NCBI GenBank assembly: GCA_034670405.1
Contig: JAXDDX010000056.1
Location: 1,426,501-1,490,500 of the forward strand
DNA: 64,000 nt
From: Hoplostethus atlanticus
Lineage: Eukaryota; Chordata; Actinopteri; Trachichthyiformes; Trachichthyidae
Direction: 5' to 3'
The translations under genes were made by a program, and so were the position numbers. The notes under the pieces were generated by a model. It did no database searches. It worked only from the letters and a program-made list of their open reading frames with translations, and was not told where the DNA came from. Positions 1-12,258 of the stretch are shown here, piece by piece; position 1 is the stretch's first letter; each line of letters starts with the position of its first letter.

Positions 1-2972
1 CAAACATCACATTTTCACTCTCCAGCCCAGTGGAGAAAACTAGGGGCTCAGTACACTGTTATTTTGTGTAAATAAAGTTAACTTAAACTTTTGAACAAAT
101 TGGGATATAAAATACTTGAGGGCAACCACTCCTGTGTACTTAAAAAAAGTAAAGTAGTTTATTGGTTGTTATTAAGCTGTCCACCTATATCATCTATTGT
201 CATACAGATGACAGATGAAAGCGGAGGTGAAGGCGATCCCTGCAGAGCTGCCTCTGCCAGGCGCCATCTGAAATCCACAAAAGCTCAGGCTATGCAGTTG
301 TTTTCCTAAAACATAAAACAGATTTCTTATTTTATTTTATTTTATTTTTACAAATGTTGGAAAAGGCAACTTTAATTGTCCTGGTCCTTGAACTGCCTGT
401 TACGTTTTTCTTTTGTTTTTTGCTTTTCGCATAGATTATTTTGTGTTTACTGTTGATTTGATCATTTTTTTCTGTTTTTTCAATGTTGTGAAAAGTACTA
501 CACAAATAAATGATTTTATTCTTATGATTGTTTTCTTCTTCTAATTATCATTATTATTATTTCATTGAGTTGCTGTTGTTGTTACTGCCTTTCAATATAG
601 AGCCATCATATAAAAATTCAAATCTGTGGGACGAAATTAAATCGTAGCATTGAAAAAGTTACCAATTTCTGACAAACTGTCAAATAGGCTCATTCTGACT
701 ACCTTGTCTTTCTCCTAGACACCGGTCCGGGACAGATTTTGTTTCATGTTCCGGACGCCATTAAGCTTGTTTGTTCAATACAACTGACACAGTGTCATAC
801 CGGCAAACGCGTACATTCTTCTCTTTCCCTCTTGTACACATAGAAAAATCAATAATGTAATAGCACCTGTGTGTTTGACCTTGGAGACGTTACACTGTTC
901 ATATAGATGGACTGTAATTCACTTTGCTGAGTATCAGTAGACAGAATGAATGTCGGCGTCTCAGCGTTTTATATTTTTGTGAGCAGAATGGCTCAGAGTT
1001 CATATTGGAACTGAATAAATACTGTAGAAACAAAACTATACATTTCTCAAAAGTGGCTATTAAATTAAATTGCTAGTATGAGCTCGAGAAGTGTTCAGTA
1101 ATAGTAATATACGTTTACTCTACTATGGAGGTAATTACATTGAATACAATGAATGGCATGAAATAGGGAGTCCAGAGATTGGCTATCATTATGTTACCTG
1201 AACAGGGTTTGTCCCCTCTGGCAATGTCCATCTCTATTAAAGACAATTTTGCCCATCCAAATTGCCTCCAAAGATTTAATAGAGGTGATATAGACATTTC
1301 AGTGAATGTAATGCCACACCACCACCATGACCACAGCCTCCTGCCCCACACCTCAGGGTATGTTTTTGATTGGTCACGGCTAACCCTCACTCCCAGGGGT
1401 CGGGAAGTCTTGCTTCCTGACCTATCAGATCAGAGACAACCCAGCAGCGATGGAGCGAAGAGAGCGTATACCTCAGAGCAAACACAATCAGTGCATTTCA
1501 GCTGAACTCTCTGTCTCGTCCCCTCGCTCTCTCTCTCGCTCTCTCTCTATCTCCCATATCTCTAATTGAGATCACCCAACGGCTGAAAATGCAGAGGTAT
1601 TTCCTGTAGATCCACTGCACACAGTGAGAAAACCCAAAAGAACTACTGTCATGCCAGGCTAGTGATATCAATATACAGAAATGGCTGAACACACAAAGCC
1701 ATAAGGGGCCCAGACAGAGCCAAGGTCTTATATAGAAAGCGGGGCATAGTATGTGAATATTGTATTTGCTGGATACAAAATCATGTATGAATATTCTTCT
1801 TAGTCTTTACAAGTTTTGAGAATAGGGAGGTCTGACAGCCTGCACATGAGGGTCAGCTCTGTCTGCTGCACTATCTATGAAAACCCTTGTTAAAGAGGAG
1901 TGATCAAAATACATAGAGTGCACATAGGTAATATCTTTGCTGACTCACTGAAGCCATTTCATATGAAGAGTTATTCCATATCTGCATTACCACGTGACAT
2001 ATCACATATTTTCAACAGTGATACGTAATAGATTAAATGGACTTTGAGACATAACTATTTACAATATTGTAAAAACTGCTGATTGTCTGATTCTATTAGC
2101 AAATAGTTTATAAAGTATATTTCCCATTTTGATTTGACTTTAAGCATTAATCTGCATCTGACAGTGCATTATCTTCAACTGGCCTACTGGAGTACTCACT
2201 AGCATAATAGCGGTGACATCCATCAGCCTGTCTCCTTGTTTTTAATCTCTTCTGACACTGAGAGACAGTTAGGAAAAGTGACAGCTCTCACTGCATGGTG
2301 GAGCAGCCTCGTACAACGGGAGAGACACTCTGGCATGAAGACCTATCAATCTCTGACTTCATCTACCGTGACATTTGCAATCAGTATAAACCAGTGGTTC
2401 ACAAACTCAGGAGGCGGAGTCCAGTGTTGGGACCAGAGTGGTTTATAGGCTAGTTTTTGATATTGATATTGATATGGGCTATTTTCTGGTGGCACCTTTA
2501 ACAGTTATACTGTATTATACTGTATGTTTGCCTGAAGACCGTTCCTGAGGTCTTAACAACAAGTCCTTCAATGTAACCTAATTGAGTGCCAGAGCAATGT
2601 TTTCTCTGTTGCAACAAGACATTTCTTAACACTTTACTTTGGTCAGCATAAAGAACATAGGCAGAGCAAACAGAGTAAAGATGAATTATTAACAGATGGT
2701 GAGTCAAATAAAACTTATAGGTTGACCAACTTCCACAAAGCATTCAGAAACGTAGTCCTGCACATATCCTTTCCCTCTCACTGTAGTTTCACTTCTGTGA
2801 AATTCAACTTCCAAATTAGAAAAGTGAAAGCAGGCTATGCTGTGGAGGCTGCCTATACCGTCCAGTAGTCCTGACACATCACTGTACCCAGCTGACAGGT
2901 GAGTTCCTCTCACAGAATAGGAGTAATGATGACTTATGGTATGAGGCTGGAGCTTTGCACGCACATGCATTT

Positions 2973-2973
<1 letters not shown>
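1..2973. other. Intergenic DNA, no gene seen
   Basis: Non-repetitive, AT-rich vertebrate DNA with no ORF that resembles a known protein. The short ORFs between 1115 and 1692 overlap each other on both strands and include a pyrimidine-rich run near 1515-1555, so they look like chance ORFs. I see no RNA gene and no clear mobile element here. Confidence 0.6.

Positions 2974-3034
<61 letters not shown>
2974..3034. repeat. (AC)n microsatellite
   Basis: Uninterrupted AC/CA dinucleotide run of about 61 bp. The ORF that runs through it on the minus strand is only poly-(Cys-Val) and is an artefact. Confidence 0.97.
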
Positions 3035-3036
<2 letters not shown>

Positions 3037-4067
3037 CACAAGCAAGGTGGGGATAGATGAAGTATACCTAAAAAAGGTTTTTATTTGATTTATTTTCTGA
3101 AAAAAAACAGCATGGCTTCCTGGAGGAATATGTTTACGAGCTGCTTCTCTCCTCCCATCATTTGATGTGTGGATGTGAGCCCTTAGATCCTTGAGGAGTC
3201 AAGAGAAGCATCATGTTAAGCATCGTGTTAATGTGGTCACACTATCTATATATCATTCACTCATGTTAGAACATGTTAGAACATGTTAGCCTCTTACATA
3301 GTTTGAAAACAATCTAATCAAAACGTATATGAACAATGTAAAGAGATCGTGAGATCGTAATTCTAAATCGAAATATCCATGCAGTATTACATGGATAGTA
3401 AGCAGATTCATTAGCTGGTAGGCTAATCTATTACAGAGTAATCATCTATAGAACTGAACCCTTTCACTACCTTGGGAATGGTGGCCTGCATTAAGAATTC
3501 TGTTTGACTTGTTATACAGTGGCTTCCTCCACTCATTTCACCCAGGTACCAGTAAAGTGTGCTTCATTTAATTGATTTTCTACTTGCAAACGTGCAAGTC
3601 TGAGTTTGAAATGATCACAGCCAAATGATGGTACATATTGATTGCAAATAAATTTGGCTGCTGAGAAAATTATCCCATCAAATTAAATCGTTCGAGCCAT
3701 GTGTGAGTTCAGGGAGGGAGGGAATTCTGCACCCACCCTAAGCTATGTAGCCAAGGAGGGGATATTTACTGACCTCTTTCTACTTCCTGAAGCTTCATTT
3801 ACATGCACATGGCATGCTCTAACAGTGGTTCAATGGAACTGCCGACCTGGCATTAATTCACGGTAGGCTACAGAATATACAGTCCACTCAAAGCTAATCT
3901 CTGCAAAACACACTCAAACTCCATTTTGCATATACAGTATACTACATGCACGGACAAGCACAAGCATGCTTACACTAACATAACGCACATACAAACACGT
4001 GCCGCCACCAATAATTACTTTCCGACTGACTCGCATGCAGATGCACAAACATAATATCACTTCACAC

Positions 4068-5605
4068 TAGTGATGGGAATTACGGCTCTTTTCAGTGAGT
4101 CAGATCATTTGGCTCAGCTCAGCAATAAGAGCCGGCTCTTTCGGCTCCCAAACGGCTCTTAATTCAGTAGCACCTCTAGCTTTTAAAGTCAGCCAAATTA
4201 AACAATACTTGACCTATGACTGGTATGTGCACATCACAATTGTAGTAACAGTAGTAAAGTTACATCCTTGCGGTCACTTCCTCTACACAGTAACACCATA
4301 GTTACTTTTCCATTTGGTACAAGAAATAAATAAGCAAGATTCTTCATATTGCTGGTTAAAAAGCGGGATATGGCAAGAATAAATATCCTTGTTGTATAAC
4401 AATAATAACACACTATTAATGAAATAGTGGCTAATAAATAATTCCACAACACTATACGGAAATATATTTCAATTTATTTTGTATGACATAATATAAAACA
4501 AAGTATTGCTGCTACTGCTGCTGTTGACTGCTGTTCATTTACAAAAAAAAAAAAAACGGCTCTCAGACGTGTGTCGGCTCCCATCGTTCACTTAAAAGAG
4601 TTGACTCTAAGGCCAAATCCCATTTCACCCCTTGGCCCTACCCCTTAGCCCTTCTCCTCCGTTTTGCGCGTTCACGTGTAGGGGTAGGGGTGTCCCATTT
4701 CTCTTGGGATCGAGGGGTAGGGCGAAGTGCTAGGGCTACATGGCCCTCCAAACGGAGATTTTTCAGGGGCACACTACAAACCGAGGGCTAGGAGAAATCT
4801 CCCAGAATGACCTGCGAATCAACTGGAAGATCATGGCGAACGCTACACTACCATCAAAGTGAACCACAAATGTAATATTTTCTTTGTTAATAAAGATTTA
4901 AAAAATATTCTAACCGTGGTATTATCTTAGTTTAATGTCGTTTCAATGTATTATAGACCTTTTCTTTATAACAAGCATAACAAAAAATCGCTAGTATGCC
5001 GATGTCTACCTCGCTAGTTAACGTTACAACATTGTTTTTAGGCTGATTTGTGCATGACAGTCCTGCATTTTGACATATTTCCATGTCGCATTTCCCCCCT
5101 TTGATGGCATATGACGCCGAAATATAACTAAAGTCCAGCAGCGAAGTTGCTGCACTTGTTACGGCTCCTCTAATATCAGTGCAGACTACAGAGCACCGCT
5201 AACGCTATTCTGTCATGAAGTGGCCCGGTAATGAAGCAGTGGTCTTTTTTATTTGATGACTTGTTTGATCGATTGGTAGCGTGAAACGTATAAATTGTGA
5301 ACGAATCGCGAGCGTCCATGCTTTTCTATCTCCATCAGATGAACGGCAAATGTCACTGTGATAATACCATTATTGCCATAGTAATCTCCGATAACAAACT
5401 CGTCCCGTCTGTTTATGTAAACGTCATCGATGACGTATCAGCGTCTTGAAGGGTTGTCCCATTTCATAGGGAGAGATTTCTACCACTACCCCTTGTGACT
5501 CTGTTCTGAGGGCCAAGCCGAAGGGCCAAGCCGAAGCCGTAGGGGTGAAAATGAGAATTGGGATTCGGCCTAAGAGCCAACTCCTTTGTGTCCGACACAT
5601 CACTA
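4068..5605. mobile_element. Non-autonomous hAT element, interrupted by a nested insertion
   Basis: Both ends share the inverted terminal sequence TAGTGATG, and 8-bp direct repeats CTTCACAC flank the element at 4060-4067 and 5606-5613. An 8-bp target-site duplication is the signature of hAT transposons. The outer parts contain several copies of a CGGCTCTT-like motif on both strands. No transposase ORF is present, so this is a MITE-type element. A second transposon (4611-5570) sits inside it. Without that insertion and its duplicated TAA the element would be about 575 bp. Confidence 0.88.
4611..5570. mobile_element. PIF/Harbinger-like MITE nested in the hAT element
   Basis: The ends are inverted repeats: left GGCCAAATCCCATTTC and right, read in reverse, GGCCGAATCCCAATTC. 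The insertion is flanked by the trinucleotide TAA at 4608-4610 and 5571-5573. A 3-bp TAA duplication is typical of PIF/Harbinger elements. The subterminal parts are rich in AGGGGTAGGG-type motifs on both strands, and the sequence near 5505-5540 holds a short tandem duplication of GGCCAAGCCGAAG. No transposase ORF is seen. The superfamily rests on the TSD length and the GG..CC ends; another DNA-transposon group is possible. Confidence 0.75.
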
Positions 5606-5613
5606 CTTCACAC

Positions 5614-6402
5614 ACAAATGCCGATGCACACACAACATGCACGTCCACACAAATGCATCTAATAATCATGCAAAGCATGTACTGCATCAGTAAAGCACCT
5701 GGGTCGAGCTAATCAAACGGTAATGATTTTCCAGCAAAACTAATTATAAATTCCACAACTACAGTCATTCAATAACATCACCATTAAATCATAATAGCAC
5801 AGGCAGGCCCCTATTGATATTTCCCTCACATAAGGAGCAACATGTTCTCTTGTAAGGGCTGGAGCTTTGAAGCTGCTCTTTGAGGTTAAACTTCAAAGAA
5901 AGGATAGGAGGAGAATGATCAAGGTGGTGAGTTGAGGAGAGTTCTCAAAGCTGACAAACGCTGAGATGCAGACACATGCAAGCATATATATTTATATAGT
6001 GTGCACAAAAACACACACATACACATCTCTCAGACATTGTGGTACAAGGCCACACTCACTCACACATAATGGTTACCAATTCAAAATCAGTCTTCAGTCA
6101 ATGGAATATTTAGAAATCTTCCTCTCTCCCCATCCAGTGCTCATATCCCGCTGATGTCTGGAGTTTTCAAGCTGTTTTTTGTTCTTTCCCTGCATGGAGA
6201 AATCAATGCACATATAGGCTTCCCTAATGCTATCAAAGCCTTTTAGAGTCTTTCAATCAGATAGATATGGCAAAGCATATGTTTCTGAATGTTTTGATCT
6301 GTTTTTCTGCTTTTCTATTATTGGTTTCTCCTTCTTTCCCTAGACTCCCTCCCTTCCTTGTGTGTGGATGTGCACACATAGGCACATGCACGCATTTGCT
6401 CT

Positions 6403-6434
<32 letters not shown>

Positions 6435-8690
6435 CATGTGTGTTCGTTTCATCGAGTGTTTGCCATGCAATTTGCCCTTGCACGTTTGATTCCAATTGTG
6501 CACATTTGTCTCTGTGTGATTTCACAGTTAGTGCCCCCATGGGCTTGTTTGCACCACACACTCTCAATCTTTCTTGCTACTTACCTTCTTTTTCTCACAT
6601 CTTTGTTTAGCATTGTGAAGTTGTTAAGTCTGTTGATGTCACTGGTGCATGACTCCACAGTGATCCACTCCCAAACAGTGACAGAAGTGACTAACAGAGA
6701 GCAGCAGACAGAGCATGCAGACATGAACTAGAGCGTAACAGCAAGCCTCACAGTCTCACGGCAGTTCAACTGTGTCACTGCGCAAGCAGCCACATTCAGT
6801 AGCTGGACTTGGAAAAACATTTGAGCAAACTAAAGCAAAGTAAAAAATCAATCCTGTAATCCACCTCTCCAGCCTTGATTGCATGAATACACAATTGGAA
6901 GTCTAGGTGCCTCTGCCATCTGTGCTGCGGCACACTAAGAAAATAATCTATTTAATTTCCCTGGTGACCGTAGGTGCTATCATTTATCTCATCTAGAGAG
7001 ACTTCTAAAGTAGATAAATGCACTTCTTAGAATGAGATAGAACTACCTCACCATATGTGCCCTGCTGTGCTGCCTGAGAGAGGGTTGCGTTTGCTATTGA
7101 ATACTTAGAGGCCGAACTTTGGCTAGAGGAATTTCATTTGTATTATTTTCAGTTTAGAGTTATAGTGTCTCGTGGTCTAGGTGCAATTTTAGAGGCCTTT
7201 CCATTGCACCAAGAAAAAAAGACAGTGGGGAAACACACCTGTGGTATATTTGAAATGACACTGTGTCATGCTAACTTTATACAGCACAGTAACTTACAGC
7301 TATATCTGCTCTATGTGGGTAATACATATATATGTAGTCTACATGATGCAAAAATGCAGCACTGTATCTAACAATACCTGACAACTTCCCCTGGTGTCTC
7401 TCTTGCACAGAGCTAGCATTTTAGTTCACGCTTGCATGATTGTGCTAAGGACTCTCTGTCTGTCTTTCATAATTTATTTCTCTCTGCCTTTTTTTCTCCC
7501 TCTCTACCTATTCCTACATATTTTCAGAACTCTCCCTCTTTTTTTCTCCCCCTCCCCCTTGTCTGCAGGGTTGTTAACAGTCCTCACACATATCCCTTTA
7601 TTTCTCAAACCTTCTCAAATCTGAGGCTAACATCAATTTGCAATCTTATGTACCTGCACTTTGACCTTTCTGACCCCTGGGGAGCTTGACATATTGTATA
7701 ACCAATCAAGAGTACCATAGGTCATGGGTGGCCACAGATGGCATGACAGTTCTAGGCTGTGAACTGTAGCAGAATATGAATCTATCCATAATGCATATGG
7801 TACAGTCATTTAGCCTTGAGTGATGCTGCTGAGAAAGTGTCTAGCACAGCCAACCAGAGGGAGGTCTATGTGCTGCTGCCAACGCAACAGTTTGCTTGTT
7901 GAAAGATTTGAACTAGGGCCTAATTGAACTTGACGTGAGTCAAGGAAGAGTGCAACATGGTGTGTGCTGAAAAGCAGCAGGATTGCTCTGAATGTGGCTC
8001 AATGTTCCTAAAGTAAGGAGTGCTCCTTAAAAATTGACTGCAGTAAGGGATCTCTAGCAGGTCTCCAGTGGTGTGTGTGTGGATGGAGGTGGGGTTGGCT
8101 TTCACTAACACGGACACAGGTATCTAGCAACCAATTTCTTGTTTTTATGGTTGTATGGTACATTGTTAAATGTTATTTTCCTGCAACCTTGATTTTTGTC
8201 TTGATCGCCCACCCCCACCCCCAACACACACACACACTCACATGCACACAAACCCACTGCCAAGCACACACGCAACCAACTATTTTCAATGGGATAGAAA
8301 AATGTGATAGATAAAAAGATGGATCGAAAAAAAGGAGTGAAAAAATGAAGCGGTGAGGGAGGAGAGGGAAATCGCAGAGGCGCCACATATTTGTACATCT
8401 CCCAAACCAATGCGTGGACGGAGTGGGCTGAGGAGGGGGGAAGAAATGATTAAAATGTGCCACGGCCACAAAGTGCTCCTGGAGTAATTAAGTCGACAGC
8501 AGTTTTGCTCCAGTAGCTCCATTTTGAGTGTGTAATGTATTTCAATAATGACAGTGCATGGCAGCAAACTGGCTTGTCGTCACGCTCTCTCTCCCAGCTA
8601 ATCCTGTTACTGCTGACCACTCTGACGGGGCTCGAATCCAACACTCCTGCCTGCCTGCTGCTTTCCCGGGGAAGGAGGGATGAAGGAGAT

Positions 8691-8694
<4 letters not shown>
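5614..8694. other. Intergenic DNA with small microsatellites
   Basis: No coding gene recognised. A 27-bp (GT)n run lies at 6408-6434, and short CA-rich runs occur around 6008-6066 and 8213-8240. The pyrimidine-rich stretch at about 7440-7560 produces meaningless Phe/Leu/Pro/Ser-rich ORFs in two frames. Confidence 0.55.

Positions 8695-8736
<42 letters not shown>
8695..8736. repeat. (AG)n microsatellite
   Basis: About 42 bp of uninterrupted AG repeats. It is followed by a GT/GC-rich stretch (8760-8920) that generates Cys/Val-rich chance ORFs. Confidence 0.95.
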
Positions 8737-8741
<5 letters not shown>

Positions 8742-9542
8742 TGCTTGCTTGTTGACTTGAATGTGTTTTTGCTTACTTGTTTACTTGTGTGTGCGCGCGC
8801 CCATGCGTATGCGTGTCTGTGCACGTGTGTCTGTGTGCGTTTTTGATGTTGAGTGTGCAATTTTGTGTGCATGTCTGAGATTGCAAGTGTGTTTTGCTTG
8901 CTTGTGTGTGTACTTGCCAGCCAGCGTGTTCGTGCATATCTACCGTAAATGTTTATTCAGTCCACGGTGAATACGCTCCAGCCTCTTGCTGCTTACTGAG
9001 AGGTTTTCAGCATCATCTCGGGCTCTCAGCCCATCCACTCTGCTTTGTCCACAATGGCTAATCCTGACACAGGCAGCAGTGACTAACAATCAGCACTCAC
9101 AGACCAGTACATAATGGAACCCTGCCTGCCTTCCTGTCTGGCTGTACGTCTGTATGGATGACTGGTAGGCTGGCTGCTCATCTGGATGCTTGCCTTTCGG
9201 TGTCTGTCTGGCTGTTTAGATGGTGGCCTGGATGGCTGGTTGTGTGTATCTCTCTGTCTACACAGCTGCTGGCTTCGTGTAACTCTGCAGCGCCACTGTG
9301 CTGATACAGGATCACGAGTCAGTCCACACTATTCCCAGTTGAGCATCTCTTTCATGCATATGATCTCTGAACCCTCAAGAGGAAAGACTGTACATGCATA
9401 CATGGCCCGGTCTGATCAAACCACATATTTGACACATACAGGCATGTTCTGTGTTTTACATTCCTTTCCCTTTACATCCAGTCCAATTATCCTAATGTAC
9501 TGGTACATGTTCATTTACAGCCTGTGGAATCTTTTGAAGCAT

Positions 9543-10400
9543 TTAATGTGCAAGGGCAGGTCTGCATTTTTCACACATAGGTTGTGGGCATGTCACACAC
9601 AGGCATCTCAAGAAGCGATTCCCTGAGTTGTTTGGCCAGTGAGAGTTGTTGTCAAACCTTGCTGAATCTGTGACAGCCACGCTGGGCAAGGATTGTCTTC
9701 CATGGCCACTTGGATTGGTACCAAACCACTGTAGCAGACTCCACTGTACCACTGCACTACACATCGGAGCTTGAGGAGGTCAAAATCTCCACCCATGACA
9801 TTTCTGTAGTCTAGCCAGCTCAAAACCAGCGCACTAGAGACCAGCTGCTCAACTTTGAACTGATAGTGACACTGTAGGCTGTAGCGCTGCATGCAAGCCG
9901 GTTGTGTGACTTTGTCGTAGCAAAATTTCTCAGATCAGAAGGATCCTTCCATCCGACAAGAAGTTTTTCTCCTTCAGTCAGTACCTCTGAGGTACCTCTG
10001 GCAGATTTCTCAAATGGTTAGAAATGGTTAGCTTTCAATGGTGAGAAAGGGACATCAAACAAACGGTTTTGGTGCACAGTCCCAGAGAATCCATCCTCTT
10101 CTTTGTCATTTCATCCAAACGCAACAATGATGTAGAGAGATTTTCATGTGTAAATCTACATCCCTGTGGTACTTCAGCCTGTTCAGCAAGCCCCAATACA
10201 ACACTTGGTCTCTGGCCCAACCCAGACTTAGGTATGACAGTTTGGGATCCTGCATATGGTTCCATATGGTACATATATCGAGTTGATGAGGCAAGTCTCC
10301 AAAGCTTTTATCCAAAAAGCATAGGCCCTCCTCTTATGTACTGTTTGCATCTATGTCAGCCATGCTTTCATCAATAGAGAGGTATTTGCTGGGGTCTGCA
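9543..10400 (-). pseudogene. Decayed piggyBac-family transposase
   Basis: Minus-strand conceptual translation gives, in N-to-C order, fragments of a PGBD-type piggyBac transposase. SIDESM is at 10361-10378, then a YIRG/RP-like segment near 10320-10345. Next is a longer block containing MEPYAGS, GLGQRPSVVLGLAEQ and NLSTSLL (within 10100-10274), where piggyBac proteins read EPYxG, GLGxxVVxxLxE and NFFTSxxLL. Then come LKEKNF and SDGRILLI near 9945-9985 and DYRNVMGG at about 9800-9825. A Cys-rich C-terminus with CVTCPQPMCEKC lies near 9555-9600, comparable to the family's C-terminal zinc-binding region. The fragments lie in different frames with stop codons between them, so the gene is dead. A region up to about 10640 may be further N-terminal remnant. 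I did not locate its terminal inverted repeats. The family call is from memory of piggyBac motifs. Confidence 0.7.
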
Positions 10401-10639
10401 CTGGACAACTTATTGTTAGTTTCACCTGCCCAGATGTCTTGGTGGACCCTTTGGAGTTGGGAGGGACCTACTAGATGTATTGGTGAACGTCTTTGTCCTA
10501 GGTTTGGCACTGGGGATGTAGCTTTCGGGACCCATGAGATGTCTTGCTGGACTCCTCAGTCCTGGGTTTGGCACTAGAAGATGGCTCGGATGTCCAGGAA
10601 GAGCAAAGTACAACGTTGTCATCTTCTAACCTCAGTCTC

Positions 10640-12204
10640 TGGGGCCTATTTTGTTATGATCAAGGCCAACAAATCTGTATTCAAAAGCCGTGCTGGCGAG
10701 TGGCTTGGTTCTCCCTCATAATCCATATCAGATCACTGTCACAGTCACGTAGTATCGCCTCCTTCTCAGACTGGGGTGTGACTGCAATATTACTGTGGGT
10801 CTCTTTGGGACTGTCTTGATACAGTATGTCCAGCAATTGACTTAGAGTCAGTCTAGTTAGAAAAAAGATTGATTGTTTGATTGATTAAATGATTTATTGA
10901 ACATTTGATTACTTGGCACCAAGGTCATACCAGCTTGAATGACATTCAGTCTGACTCCCTGCATCAAGAACAAAATAAAATATTTTTTTATTTAAAATGT
11001 TTTAAACTAGACACTTTACAGATTATATCTACCAAAATACTTCTTTATAGATTATTGTCACCATGTTCCACTAAGCTCCTTTTTTACAGCAATGAAGCAT
11101 CCATTGCTTCCTCAAAGTGCATCCAGGAAGTAAAAGTGTGGTCATATGACTGTTTTCACTAATCACATAAAACTAGGCATAAAAAAGATACAGAACACAT
11201 GAGAAATTGATCAATTAACACATGCATGAGTCATGTAAAATATGAAAAGTTTTTGATGATCACAATTGTGACCAGTGGGATAAAATACTACTTTCCTCGC
11301 TCCATTCTTTTTCTCATTTGTTAGATTTGCTTGTTCATTAGTTTCTTTCTTTCTTTCCTTTGTTCATTCTTTCATTCTTTCCTTCTCATTGTTCAGTGCT
11401 CTAAAAGGGAGTAGAAATTGGCACAGCCCAACCATATGCTTGTAGTGCGAAGGATTGTACTTAATCATAGTGCCAGCAAACCTGCACTTCATCATACTGC
11501 TGGTGAAACAGCGCCTCCATTTCTTTAAGATTATACTATAGGCTTCAGGCTTGAGCAAGTTGAGCAAGAGGGTTTTTCACATCCATGGACAGCAACTGTT
11601 CCCACGGTGTGCAGCGAGGCAAACTGCATGTTATTTCCCTGTGTTTCATAGATGTAGATGACTTGCTGATTAGTTGGTGTGATAATGTTTGATCACTAAG
11701 CATTAATTCTCAGTAGTAAATTGTAATTCAAAGTTAATTATAAATGTAGTTGGTGTCCCTGCATAATCATTCGCCATTATGGGAACTGTATGTGTATGTG
11801 TATGTGTATATGAAGTGTTGTCATGTCTGCTATTTCTATTTTCTTTGGTTTTTATCTGGAGGGTGGATGGTTCTTCTGGGAGATTTCTAAAATAGAAGGA
11901 GTAACCCTTTTACCCCATGCAGTGTTACAGTAATAACCCCTTTACCCCTTTACCCCAGGCACATTGTGCAAAGTCAATTTGTGGACAGGCATCCTCCCAT
12001 AACCTTTATTGCCCTTAATTTGTTGGGTTTGGGTCTAAACCACTGCAGAATGCATTTTTACCAGAAAGCTGAGCTGCATTACAGCAGATATGTTTTTCCA
12101 AGCTGTGCCTTCCAAATATTGGATCACAGCAAATAGTCTTTAATGGGAGGAAATAGCTCTGTCCCTGGGGCTTTTTGCACAGAAGCAACCCCAGTGCCTC
12201 AGAC

Positions 12205-12208
<4 letters not shown>
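10640..12208. other. Intergenic DNA, no gene seen
   Basis: AT-rich single-copy-looking sequence with no convincing ORF. Short TTCT/TTTC-rich runs occur near 11341-11390, and a TGTATG/TGTGTA run near 11788-11810. The repeated phrase CCCTTTACCCC near 11909-11955 is a short local duplication. Confidence 0.5.

Positions 12209-12254
<46 letters not shown>
12209..12254. repeat. (TC)n microsatellite
   Basis: About 46 bp of TC repeats. The 167-residue minus-strand ORF that spans it owes its Arg/Glu run to this repeat and shows no recognisable domain on either side. Confidence 0.95.
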
Positions 12255-12258
<4 letters not shown>

